Positions 25,562-32,659 are shown, counted from the stretch's first letter. The stretch: DNA of 32,659 nucleotides from Vulcanimicrobiota bacterium (GCA_019236975.1 JAFAHZ010000257.1:1-32659), one strand, 5' to 3'. Program-made: numbers and translations. The notes: a model not told the origin generated them from the letters alone.

Positions 25562-27301
25562 ATGAATCGACGTCGCATGATTGCAGGCAGCACGGCGGCC
25601 GCCGCGGCGGCTGCGGTACGATCGCGTGCGTTTGCCGCGACGGATCGTGCGTCGTTGATCGTCCGAAACGCCGTCGTGTATACCGCTCGTAGCGACGGCG
25701 CCGTTGCCGAAGCCATCGCCGTCGCCGGAAACCGGATCGTCGCCGTCGGATCGAACGCGACCGTCGATGGGTATCGCGGTTCCGCGACGCGCGTCGTCGA
25801 CGCGCGCGGCGGAATGGTGCTGCCCGGCCTTATCGATACGCACACGCACTTCGTCGACGGCAGCGTGATGCGCACTCAGGTCGACTTGAGCGATGCCGAG
25901 AGTGCCGAGGAAGTCGTCGCGCGGCTTAAGGCATACGCACGCGCCCATCCGCACGACGCGTGGATTCTCGGCGGCAACTGGCAGTACGACGCCTTTCCGC
26001 CGACCGGGCTGCCCAACAAAGCGCTGCTCGACCGTGCCATTCCGGATCGTCCCGCCGCGCTCGACGCATTCGACGGCCACTCGATTTGGGCGAACTCCAA
26101 AGCGCTGCAGATCGCCGGCGTGACGAGCGACAGCGGCGTTTTTAAAGAGGACGCGCAGCACCTGATCCGCCGCGTCATACCCGAAATGTCGCGCGAACTG
26201 CTGCTGAAAGACATCGCCGGCGGCATCGCCGCGGCCAACGCGCGCGGCGTCACGTCGGTACTCAACGCGAGCGGCGATCTCGACCAGATGGATCTCTACC
26301 AAACGCTGCACGATCGCGGACTGCTGACCCTGCGCACGACGACCGCCTATTCGGCGGGTGCGGGAACGCGGCACACCCTTTCGCCCGAAGAACTCGAGGC
26401 ATTCGAAACTGCCCGGGAACGCTACCGTGGCGACTGGGTGCGTGCCGGCGTCGTGAAATTCTTCATGGACGGCGTCGTGGAAACCGACACCGCCTACATG
26501 CTGCGGCCGTTCGCCAACGACCCGGGCGTGCGCGGCGAGCCGTACTATCCGGCGCAGCGTTACGCGGCGATGCTGACCGAGCTCGACCGTCGTGGATTCG
26601 CCGTAATGACGCACGCGATCGGCGATGCGGCGGTTCGCGCAACGCTCGACGGCTATGCGGCCGCCGCGGCGGCGAACGGTCCGCGCGACCGGCGCTGGCG
26701 CATCGAGCACATCGAAGTGTGCGACCCGGCCGACGTTCCACGATTCGCAGCCACCGGCACCGTTGCGTCGATGCAGCCCTATCACTTTTGCTGCCCGGCG
26801 CCCGACGGCAGCGATACGTGGGATCGCAATCTCGGGCGCGCGCGGTGGCCGGAAGGTTTCGTGTGGCGCGATATCGCCGATACGGGCGCGATGATGGTGC
26901 ACGGCAGCGACTGGCCGGTAGTGACGATCGATCCGCTGATCGGCGTTTACTCGGCGATCACGCGCGAGGATCCCAACGGTCTGCCGCGCGGCGGATGGTA
27001 TCCGCACCAGCGCTTAACGCTCGACGAAGTCCTCGCCGGCTATACGCGCAACGCCGCGCGCGTTGCCTTCATGGAGAATCGTATCGGCACGCTCGAAGCC
27101 GGAAAGTTCGCCGATCTCGTCGTGCTCGATCGGGATTTGCGCCGCGTCAGCCCGCAGGAGGTGCTTCACGCGAATATCGAGATGACGCTCGTCGGCGGCC
27201 GCGTCGCGTACGAGGGGAAACGCGCACCGAATCGCGTCGCGGAGCTTCCTAAGCGTCCCGGCGACGCGTGTCTGTGCCGGCGATTCGCCTCACGCCGCTA
27301 G
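25562..27301 (+). CDS. YtcJ-type metal-dependent amidohydrolase, exported (Tat-like signal)
   Basis: 579 residues. AAAGGAG at 25548-25554, overlapping the receptor stop, sets the ATG at 25562. The N-terminus MNRRRMIAGSTAAAAAAAV resembles a twin-arginine signal, so folded metalloprotein export is likely. Amidohydrolase_3 features are DTHTHF (H94, H96), DGHSIWANSKAL, VKFFMDG with the bridging Lys, MTHAIGDAAVRATLDGY, WRIEHIEVCDPAD and HGSDWPV with the catalytic Asp. Enzymes of this family hydrolyse amides or related C-N bonds (N-acyl, imide). The substrate is unknown. The last eight codons (CRRFASRR) lie in a 26-bp repeat whose second copy is at 30234-30259, so the natural C-terminus may have been altered. 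Adjacent to the TonB receptor, it may act on what the receptor imports. Confidence 0.92.
   Translation: MNRRRMIAGSTAAAAAAAVRSRAFAATDRASLIVRNAVVYTARSDGAVAEAIAVAGNRIVAVGSNATVDGYRGSATRVVDARGGMVLPGLIDTHTHFVDGSVMRTQVDLSDAESAEEVVARLKAYARAHPHDAWILGGNWQYDAFPPTGLPNKALLDRAIPDRPAALDAFDGHSIWANSKALQIAGVTSDSGVFKEDAQHLIRRVIPEMSRELLLKDIAGGIAAANARGVTSVLNASGDLDQMDLYQTLHDRGLLTLRTTTAYSAGAGTRHTLSPEELEAFETARERYRGDWVRAGVVKFFMDGVVETDTAYMLRPFANDPGVRGEPYYPAQRYAAMLTELDRRGFAVMTHAIGDAAVRATLDGYAAAAAANGPRDRRWRIEHIEVCDPADVPRFAATGTVASMQPYHFCCPAPDGSDTWDRNLGRARWPEGFVWRDIADTGAMMVHGSDWPVVTIDPLIGVYSAITREDPNGLPRGGWYPHQRLTLDEVLAGYTRNAARVAFMENRIGTLEAGKFADLVVLDRDLRRVSPQEVLHANIEMTLVGGRVAYEGKRAPNRVAELPKRPGDACLCRRFASRR
27276..27301. repeat. 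26-bp direct repeat, copy 1
   Basis: Matches 30234-30259 at 24 of 26 positions (differences at the 8th and 21st base). The core TTCGCCTCACGC is identical, and a GGCGATTCGCC hairpin is included. It forms the end and stop codon of the amidohydrolase gene. Confidence 0.75.
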
Positions 27302-27380
27302 TCGGCAACGTCGTGATGCTGGGCCGGGCTTTGCGAGGTCCGTGATGGGAAACGTGAACGCGCGACTGCAGAGTATAGGG

Positions 27381-30227
27381 ATGCAGCGATGTGCAATCGC
27401 CGTTCTGGGCGTGCTGTGCGCCTGTAGCGGATCGCTGGGCGGTCAGGTCCTACCCGGCCCTCCGGCGCCGGCAGTTGCGCCGGGGGAAAACGCCGGAAAT
27501 CCATTGGCGCCGGAGCACGCTAACGCGCAGCTCGAAGTGCAATTGACGATTCCGCCCAAGCGCCTGCGCGCGGATTACGTTTCGCCCGCTACCCATTCGA
27601 TCGTCATCGAGGAAGGAAGTACGACGGTCGGATCCTTCGATACCGGCCGGGGGTCGAAAGGCTGCACGCACGGCGACCGCGGCGCGACGGTCTGCACCTT
27701 CACCATGGGAGCGATTGCCGGCAAGCACGAGGCGTTCGCCGTAAAGACGTACAGCGCGCCGGACGGCCGCGGTCACCTGCTGGCGAGTGCTACCGTCAGC
27801 CAGACGATCGTTGCGAACAAACTCAATAAGCTGAAACTGACGTTGGACGGCGTCGTGGTGTCAATCGAGATCTCGCTCGCAAATCCCGATCCGTTCGCGG
27901 GCGTGCCGGTCACGATGCCGGTCACGGTGGCAGCAAAGGACGCATCGGGAGCGACGATCGTCGGCCCGGGAACGTATATCCCGGCGATCGCCCTCACCGA
28001 CAGCGACGCTTCGGGCGCGACCAGACTCTCGACAACGAAGGTAGATGGCGCCTCGACGAAGGTGACGCTAACCTACGACGGCTCGAGCAGCTTAACCAGT
28101 GCGACCATCTCGGCAACCGCACCCGGGATTGCGAGGGGAAGGATTACTCCGGCGACGTTAACGCCGTTTGGCGCGACGCAGGTTACTACAGCACTCCAGA
28201 ACGTCGAATCGTATTATTTAACCTTGCCGCATACCTCGATATCGAGCGATCTGCAAGCTCTCGCCGCGCACATGACGGCTTCGGGCCAGTTTGCCGGCGC
28301 GACCGTTGCGACCGGCGGCGTCGACGCGACCTTTTCAAACGGGGCGCACGCGCTGATCTTCGCCGATAAGCCCGAAGACCTCGCCGGTCCGTACTCAAGC
28401 GGCGCGAAAATGACGAGCGCGCGAGAGGCTGCAGTGTGGGTCCGCAACGGACCGTTGAGCGCGCCGAACCCGCACGAGGTCGCGTTTTTAGTCAACGAAT
28501 CGGGCGACAGTGCGTTCCACCCGCAGCGCCAACAAGCGTTTGCCGCGGCTTTTACCACCGAAGGATTTACCTCGGGTGCGGGCTACGGCGTTGACGCGCT
28601 CGACGTCACCCTCGATAATATCGCCGCGCTTGGTACGAGTCACAACATCGATTTTTTGGACATGGCCACGCACGGAATGGTCGATCACGACGGTACCTAC
28701 TGGTGGCAATCCGATACGCAGGTTTCGAACGCGTCGCTGCAGGCGTATTTCAAGGATCTAGCGGGGAACAACGTTGCGTTTTCCATCCCACTGGCTGCCG
28801 GCTACTCAAGCAAACCGTTTGTGGATTTTGCATTCGGCGCCGGTTTCTTGGCGAACCACCTCGCGTTCAATTCGGGCGCGATCGTCGACAACCAATCCTG
28901 CTATGGGCAAAGCGCAAGTATTAAACACGGTCCTCTCGACTTGAAGTCTCGCGGCGTCCTCCGGTATTACGGGTGGACGGAAGTGGTCGAGGACCAAGAT
29001 GCAGACGGTACCGACGCGTTCATGCTCGATCGATTGCTGGGCGAACAGTCGCCAAGCAAGACCGGGCTCGACCAATATGCGCCACAGCGCACGCCTCCGC
29101 AGCGGCCGTTCGCACTCGATCAAGTGAATGCGATCATGCAAACGGAAGGCCGCAGCGGGCCGCTCTCGGGAAATTCGTACGGTCTTCCCTACACGATCTC
29201 CGATATCACCAACGGACGCTCGACGAAACGGTACTCGACGTTTTACGAGAGTGATTTCGGGGGCGAGCTCGTTGCGAATCCGCCGATCGAATATGCCCTG
29301 CCGTCGATCGAAGCCGTCGGCGTGAGCGAAGGGACGCCATCGCTACTCTATATCGCGGGCACGTTCCCCGCGACAACGGGCAGCGTCACCATTACCAACT
29401 CGTTCGGCACGGCGATGCCGGCCCCGACGTCGTGGACCCCCACGCTGATCCAGGTACCGATACCGGCAACCGGCGCCGGTGCGTGGGGAGTCGTTTCGGT
29501 AACGAGCGGCGGTATCGCAAGCAATGCCGTGCCCTTAACGCTGTGGACCGGAAACCTCACGTACCAAGCCAGCGGAACGCTGACGTCCTGGGCCACCGAC
29601 GCAGGCAGCGGGTCGTTCAACGTCGGAGCCAACGTTTACGTTGCCGTCCGCGCCGACGTTCATCCGACCGTCGTTACGATCGACGCCACGCCCGAACCGC
29701 AGAACCTCGTTTTCAGTAACGTGGCGCCCAATTCGAGCGCTGCCGGCACGGCCTACAACTGGGCGTTTACGAGCTCGGCCGGCGATTGTCCGGGATGTAA
29801 CGTCACCATCGCGATAGCCTCACCCGCCCCAACGATGGCTCCGTTTAACCAACTCAATATGTCCTTCGCGTATCCGGGACCGTCGTGCAACAACGGATCC
29901 CCCGGCCCGCAGGGCGATGCCAACCCGAACGTGTTTTGCGCTCTCCTGCAGTTCGACACGACTTCGGGCAGTACGTGCTCGACCAACAGTCCATCCAATG
30001 AGTATTGTGACACCATCGGCGGTCTCTTCAGCAGCGTCGGCGATAAGGTCGTGCTTACGATGGATCCTACGACGTACGCGCTGACGATCGATGCGACACC
30101 GTACGCGCTTTCGGTCGGTAACGGCGTCACGGGCTCCGGAACTGCGACCGTGAGCGGCCCGTTCGCGGCGCCCCTCTCTCCTCCCGACGCGTCGACGCCG
30201 GCGCTGCGCCGGCACCGCCGACCGTAA
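27381..30227 (+). CDS. large lipoprotein: YVSP module, possible caspase-like domain, IPT/TIG-like domain
   Basis: 948 residues from ATG 27381 (AGGG just upstream), giving a short lipoprotein signal (VLCAC, Cys15). Earlier in-frame starts at 27342/27345 would push the signal 12-13 residues inward. Residues about 52-135 share PKRLR, YVSPATHS (66-73), CTF and TYSAPDG with the lipoprotein at 285-2051, and DASGATIVGPG (187-197) matches a second shared block. Residues about 360-530 show a pattern like clan CD peptidases: strand VAFLVN, helix RQQAFAAAFTTEGF, then hydrophobic strand NIDFLDMATHG with H431, and hydrophobic strand AIVDNQSC with C507. Residues about 640-730 resemble an IPT/TIG immunoglobulin-like domain (LPSIEAVGVSEGTPSLLYIAGTF, split). 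The C-terminal 200 residues are Thr/Ser/Pro-rich. It is probably surface or periplasmic. Protease activity is inference from motif order only. The gene is flanked by 26-bp direct repeats. Confidence 0.8.
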   Translation: MQRCAIAVLGVLCACSGSLGGQVLPGPPAPAVAPGENAGNPLAPEHANAQLEVQLTIPPKRLRADYVSPATHSIVIEEGSTTVGSFDTGRGSKGCTHGDRGATVCTFTMGAIAGKHEAFAVKTYSAPDGRGHLLASATVSQTIVANKLNKLKLTLDGVVVSIEISLANPDPFAGVPVTMPVTVAAKDASGATIVGPGTYIPAIALTDSDASGATRLSTTKVDGASTKVTLTYDGSSSLTSATISATAPGIARGRITPATLTPFGATQVTTALQNVESYYLTLPHTSISSDLQALAAHMTASGQFAGATVATGGVDATFSNGAHALIFADKPEDLAGPYSSGAKMTSAREAAVWVRNGPLSAPNPHEVAFLVNESGDSAFHPQRQQAFAAAFTTEGFTSGAGYGVDALDVTLDNIAALGTSHNIDFLDMATHGMVDHDGTYWWQSDTQVSNASLQAYFKDLAGNNVAFSIPLAAGYSSKPFVDFAFGAGFLANHLAFNSGAIVDNQSCYGQSASIKHGPLDLKSRGVLRYYGWTEVVEDQDADGTDAFMLDRLLGEQSPSKTGLDQYAPQRTPPQRPFALDQVNAIMQTEGRSGPLSGNSYGLPYTISDITNGRSTKRYSTFYESDFGGELVANPPIEYALPSIEAVGVSEGTPSLLYIAGTFPATTGSVTITNSFGTAMPAPTSWTPTLIQVPIPATGAGAWGVVSVTSGGIASNAVPLTLWTGNLTYQASGTLTSWATDAGSGSFNVGANVYVAVRADVHPTVVTIDATPEPQNLVFSNVAPNSSAAGTAYNWAFTSSAGDCPGCNVTIAIASPAPTMAPFNQLNMSFAYPGPSCNNGSPGPQGDANPNVFCALLQFDTTSGSTCSTNSPSNEYCDTIGGLFSSVGDKVVLTMDPTTYALTIDATPYALSVGNGVTGSGTATVSGPFAAPLSPPDASTPALRRHRRP
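30197..30213. repeat. perfect GC hairpin at the end of the large lipoprotein gene
   Basis: GCCGGCGC-T-GCGCCGGC, 8-base arms around one base (in practice a 7-bp stem with a 3-base loop). It lies in the last codons of the lipoprotein gene and shares GCCGGCGCT with the repeat copy at 30234. No T run follows, so it is not a classical terminator, though it could slow transcription between the converging genes. Confidence 0.5.
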
Positions 30228-30233
30228 CGAATT

Positions 30234-30259
30234 GCCGGCGCTTCGCCTCACGCGGCTAG
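30234..30259. repeat. 26-bp direct repeat, copy 2
   Basis: Second copy of the 27276-27301 repeat, same orientation, 24/26 identical, with a GGCGCTTCGCC hairpin. It spans the convergent gap and the stop codon of the NAGK-like gene (minus strand). Confidence 0.75.
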
Positions 30260-30892
30260 GGTAACGCTCCCCGTCACCTGCGTACCGACGTGCTGCGCGG
30301 TGATGAGTTCGACGATCGCCGCGTGCGGTATGCGGCCGTCGACGATCTGGGCGGCCGCGACGCCGCCCCGTACGCCAAGCGCGGCAGCGCGAATCGCGTC
30401 GCGCAGGTCGGACGCGACTCGCTCGTCGCCGGCAATCGCCAGCGCCTCGCTCGGGGTTAACTCGGCGATCAGCGCGTCCGTCTGGGGGTCGGCCACGCCG
30501 CCGGCGGCGTGAAAGAAGATGGCGCGAACGGCTTCGGTCGCAACCGCGAGCGCGCCGGCGACTTCGTCCGCAATCAAACTCGCGTCGCCCGGTGCGAAGA
30601 CGGAGAAACCGGTTGGCTCGATGACGGGAATGTAGCCGGCGTCGAGCAGCGTAGAAAGGATGCCGGTGTTGACGCGTCCGATGCCGCCTGGGGCGTGCGG
30701 CAGCATCGCCGCATCCGAGCCGCTGAGCGAAACGGCGGCATTCAGGCTGCGATTGATGGCCCGCACGATGGCGCGGGCGGCCGACGGTTCGGGGGCGACG
30801 ACGATCGGGCGCACCGCTGCGTCGGTCAGCACGGCAAGGTCGTCGAAAAGCGTCGACGCGTCGGCGCGCACGCTCGCTTCGTCGACGCGCAC
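30248..30892 (-). CDS. acetylglutamate-kinase-like protein with degenerate active site
   Basis: 214 residues from GTG 30892, five bases inside the intergenic side of the pth stop (30895-30897). The open frame continues into pth without a usable start. The fold of the amino-acid kinase family is recognisable: IGRVNTGILSTLLDAGYIPVIEPTG (71-95, split), SLIADEVAGALAVATEA (105-121), FFHAAGGVADPQ, LIAELTPSEA and GVAAAQIVDGRIPHAAIVELIT...GT. Key residues of ArgB are missing. The KLGG phosphate loop is RVDEAS, HGGG is APEPS, the Asn of NxNAD is Ser105 (Asp109 is kept), and the Lys before the last helices (IPK) is replaced by VASDL. At 214 residues it is also shorter than ArgB (about 260-300). It probably no longer works as a kinase and may bind a ligand or regulate. 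It is the last gene of the prs-rplY-pth operon. Confidence 0.75.
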   Translation of the reverse strand: MRVDEASVRADASTLFDDLAVLTDAAVRPIVVAPEPSAARAIVRAINRSLNAAVSLSGSDAAMLPHAPGGIGRVNTGILSTLLDAGYIPVIEPTGFSVFAPGDASLIADEVAGALAVATEAVRAIFFHAAGGVADPQTDALIAELTPSEALAIAGDERVASDLRDAIRAAALGVRGGVAAAQIVDGRIPHAAIVELITAQHVGTQVTGSVTLAA

Positions 30893-30894
30893 GA

Positions 30895-31509
30895 CTAGGG
30901 TTTTTCCGGCGAACCTGGCTTCCGTTGGTCGTCCCCCTCTCCGTTTGTATTCGGTTCTTCCCAGGTATTGATAAAGCGCATCGCCGCGTCGAGGTCGCCG
31001 GCGAGCCACGTTTCGATGCCGTGCGCGGCCGCATCGACGATCGCGGGGAGCCGCTCGCGCTCGGCACGATCGAAGCCGCCGAGCACGTGGTCGACGGCGT
31101 CGTCTTGCGGGCGCCCGACGCCGATGCGGATGCGCGGAAAGCGATCCCCGATCGTTGCGATCACCGAGCGCAGTCCGTTGTGTCCCCCGTGGCCGCCGAA
31201 CGGGCGCATGCGAATCTTGCCGTACGGCAAGTCCATCTCGTCGGCAACGATCAGCACGCCTTCGGGAGGCGTTTTGTACCACGAAGAAATGAGCCGCACC
31301 GGCGTGCCGGAGAGATTCATATACGACGTCGGCTTGACGAAGACGACGCCGCGGCGCACGTCGGCGGCTTGTTCGGCGCTGTCTTTCTTACGCCAGCGAT
31401 CGATGCCGAAGCGGCGCGCGACCTCGTCGACGGCCATGAACCCGGCATTGTGACGCGTCTGCGCGTACTCTTTGCCGGGATTGCCCAAGCCAACCACAAT
31501 CCGTGTCAT
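30895..31509 (-). CDS. pth: peptidyl-tRNA hydrolase
   Basis: 204 residues from ATG 31509. Catalytic and binding residues of bacterial Pth are present: N10 in GLGNPG, H20 in TRHNAGF, the Asn of SYMNLSG, and the Asp of ADEMDLPYG, followed by GGHGGHNGLRS. It cleaves peptidyl-tRNA that drops off stalled ribosomes, recycling tRNA. The C-terminal 20 residues (NTNGEGDDQRKPGSPEKP region) are a hydrophilic extension. Its position after the L25 gene is the common Firmicutes-type order prs-ctc-pth. The start codon lies at the edge of a dispersed repeat, and there is no spaced Shine-Dalgarno (CTCAGG abuts the ATG). Its 3' end is followed within 2 bases by the NAGK-like GTG start. Confidence 0.96.
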   Translation of the reverse strand: MTRIVVGLGNPGKEYAQTRHNAGFMAVDEVARRFGIDRWRKKDSAEQAADVRRGVVFVKPTSYMNLSGTPVRLISSWYKTPPEGVLIVADEMDLPYGKIRMRPFGGHGGHNGLRSVIATIGDRFPRIRIGVGRPQDDAVDHVLGGFDRAERERLPAIVDAAAHGIETWLAGDLDAAMRFINTWEEPNTNGEGDDQRKPGSPEKP

Positions 31510-31548
31510 CCTGAGCGCAGCGAGCGTAGCGAGCGAAGTCGAAGGACA
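31504..31548. repeat. dispersed GAGCGCAGCGAGC-type repeat between rplY and pth
   Basis: A 45-bp element beginning TGTCATCCTGAGCGCAGCG and ending GTCGAAGGACA. It contains AGCGAGCG twice (31521-31528 and 31530-31537, approximately) and short inverted ends (TGTC.TCCT / AGGACA). Elements with CCTGAGCG...GTCGAAGGA are familiar short dispersed repeats in many environmental bacterial genomes. It fills the 42-base gap and provides the ATG of pth on the minus strand. Confidence 0.65.
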
Positions 31549-31551
31549 GCG

Positions 31552-32205
31552 TTACTCCGCGGGTGCCGGGGTTTCGGCGCCGACGATCTCCGGTTCGGCC
31601 GCTTCGGTCGGGCCGGCCGCGACTTCTTCGAGTTCCTTCTCGGTGCGCGAGGCTTCGATCGAAACGACGATCGTGTCGGGCGGCGTCACCATCGTAAAGC
31701 CGTTCGGCAGCTTGACGTCGGCGGCGCTCACGTGCTCGTGAATGCCGAGGTTGGTGACGTCGACTTCGAGATTCTCGGGAATGCGGTTTGCCGGACCCTC
31801 GACTTCGAGCGCGTGCGTGACGACGTCCATGACGCCGCCGAAGTCGCGCACGCCGAGCGCCGTGCCGACGGTAACCACCTGCAGCTCGACCGTGACGGCT
31901 TCGTCGGCGGAAACGCGCAGCAAATCCGCATGGATGATGCGGCGCGTCACGGGATCGTATTGCAGCTCGCGGACGAGTGCGGTCTCTCCCTTTTTACCAC
32001 CCTCGCTGAGAGTGATGATGGAGTTGCGACCGCCGTGGTGCAAAATATCTTCGAAGGCGCGCGCCTCAATCGCGACGTGCTCCGCCGGAGTGCCGTGCCC
32101 GTACACGACGGCGGGAATCTTCCCACGTTGGCGCAGCGATTGCGCGCCGGTCGTTCCGAGCTTTTGACGCGTTTCGATCGAGAGTCTCAAATCTTTGGTA
32201 GCCAC
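31552..32205 (-). CDS. rplY: 50S ribosomal protein L25, general stress protein Ctc type
   Basis: 217 residues from GTG 32205, with AAAGGAA about 6 bases upstream. The N-terminal L25 domain (RLSIETRQKLGTTGAQSLRQ, GKIPAVVYGHG) binds 5S rRNA, and the C-terminal TL5/Ctc beta-domain contains NRIPENLEVDVTNLGIHEHVSAADVKLPNG. The two-domain length is that of Ctc/TL5, not the short E. coli L25. An acidic Ala/Glu/Pro-rich tail of about 25 residues ends the chain (EEVAAGPTEAAEPEIVG region), a feature common in this family. The gene starts 9 bases after the prs stop. Confidence 0.96.
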   Translation of the reverse strand: MATKDLRLSIETRQKLGTTGAQSLRQRGKIPAVVYGHGTPAEHVAIEARAFEDILHHGGRNSIITLSEGGKKGETALVRELQYDPVTRRIIHADLLRVSADEAVTVELQVVTVGTALGVRDFGGVMDVVTHALEVEGPANRIPENLEVDVTNLGIHEHVSAADVKLPNGFTMVTPPDTIVVSIEASRTEKELEEVAAGPTEAAEPEIVGAETPAPAE

Positions 32206-32214
32206 AGGGTTCCT

Positions 32215-32659
32215 TTACGAGACGACGGGTTCGGGCAGCAGCACCGGTCCGTCCAACTTAGGGTTTTCCTCGCCGAACAACTCCGAAACCGAACGATTGG
32301 TCGTGATACGGCTGATCGCGTCGGCAAACGTCTGCGCGATCGAGAGCTGCACGAACTTCGGATGCTGCTCGACGTTGGTAATTGGTATCGTGTTGGTGAC
32401 GACGATCTTCTCGATCTCCGATCGCTCCAGCACGTCGACGGCGTCGCCGGCAAAGATGCCGTGCGAGGCCACCGTGTAGACTTTGGTAGCGCCGCGCGCC
32501 TTGATCGCTTCGGCCGCCTTCGCCAGCGTACCGCCGGTCGAGATCATGTCGTCGACCACGACCGCGATGCGTCCGTTGACGTCGCCGACGATGTCGGTCA
32601 CCTCCGAAACGTCGGGTTCGGGGCGGCGCTTGAAAACGATGGCAAGCGAGCTATTGAGC
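32215..32659 (-). CDS. prs: ribose-phosphate pyrophosphokinase, C-terminal part (cut by window edge)
   Basis: About 148 C-terminal residues are visible. The gene enters from the right edge, starting in LNSSLAIVFKRRPEPD. The PRPP-binding loop VVVDDMISTGGTL is intact, and ATKVYTVASHGIFAGDAVDVL, IVVTNTIPI and KFVQLSIAQTFADAISRI are standard Prs blocks. It makes PRPP from ribose-5-phosphate and ATP for nucleotide, His and Trp synthesis. The start lies outside the window. An internal GTG at 32601 is not the true start, because homology continues upstream of it. It is the first visible gene of the prs-rplY-pth operon. Confidence 0.95.
   Translation of the reverse strand, partial: LNSSLAIVFKRRPEPDVSEVTDIVGDVNGRIAVVVDDMISTGGTLAKAAEAIKARGATKVYTVASHGIFAGDAVDVLERSEIEKIVVTNTIPITNVEQHPKFVQLSIAQTFADAISRITTNRSVSELFGEENPKLDGPVLLPEPVVS

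Noticed and set aside
1-32659. CRISPR arrays, transposases, phage genes, rRNA
   Set aside because: No regularly spaced repeats, no DDE or recombinase motifs and no rRNA-like stretches were seen. The only repeats are the short ones listed.

Overview
The window is 32.7 kb of GC-rich, gene-dense bacterial chromosome. It has 21 well-supported protein genes, one candidate small gene, no rRNA, tRNA or CRISPR, and no recognisable transposase. A TonB-dependent receptor, two lipoproteins and several exported enzymes indicate a diderm. Core genes (gltX, glmU, prs, rplY/ctc, pth) are typical chromosomal housekeeping genes. GC content, frequent GTG/TTG starts, two lipoproteins sharing a 'YVSPxTxS' module and the enzyme mixture suggest an uncultured soil-type phylum such as Eremiobacterota (WPS-2). 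That assignment is inference, not proof.

Layout from left to right. (1) 1-284 is a relatively AT-rich intergenic region with small repeats, followed by a propeller-type lipoprotein (285-2051, +). (2) A five-gene minus-strand operon (10676 down to 2048) encodes exported GH125 alpha-mannosidase, beta-lactamase-fold serine hydrolase, second GH125 alpha-mannosidase, tricorn-type protease, and DUF2723/GT117-type membrane glycosyltransferase. Three of its four junctions are 4-base stop/start overlaps. (3) An adenosylcobalamin mutase locus holds a MeaB-type GTPase (10721-11707), a divergent S53 peptidase lipoprotein (11717-12934, -), the mutase catalytic subunit (13076-14767) and the B12-binding subunit (14915-15331). 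Its substrate-pocket residues are Phe and Gln, the isobutyryl-CoA mutase pair, not the Tyr and Arg of methylmalonyl-CoA mutase. (4) gltX-glmU (+) meets a convergent PLP-dependent decarboxylase (-) whose 3' end overlaps glmU. (5) A plus-strand cluster (19585-27301) encodes a GGDEF diguanylate cyclase, a Ste24-like membrane protein without zinc ligands, a TonB-dependent receptor and a Tat-exported YtcJ-type amidohydrolase. (6) A 948-residue lipoprotein with a possible caspase-like domain (27381-30227) is bracketed by near-identical 26-bp direct repeats. (7) A minus-strand operon reads prs (cut by the window edge), rplY/ctc, pth, and a degenerate acetylglutamate-kinase-like gene.

How the genes may work together. 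The GH125 operon looks like a system for trimming alpha-mannosylated material, degrading the resulting peptides and mannosylating proteins. The mutase locus is a B12-dependent branched/linear acyl-CoA isomerase with its G-protein chaperone. The receptor and amidohydrolase may form an uptake-and-hydrolysis unit for an unknown substrate. The most unusual items are the GH125/tricorn/GT117 operon, the lipoprotein with HG...C motifs and flanking direct repeats, two enzyme-fold proteins that lost their catalytic residues (Ste24-like and NAGK-like), and a dispersed repeat that supplies the pth start codon.
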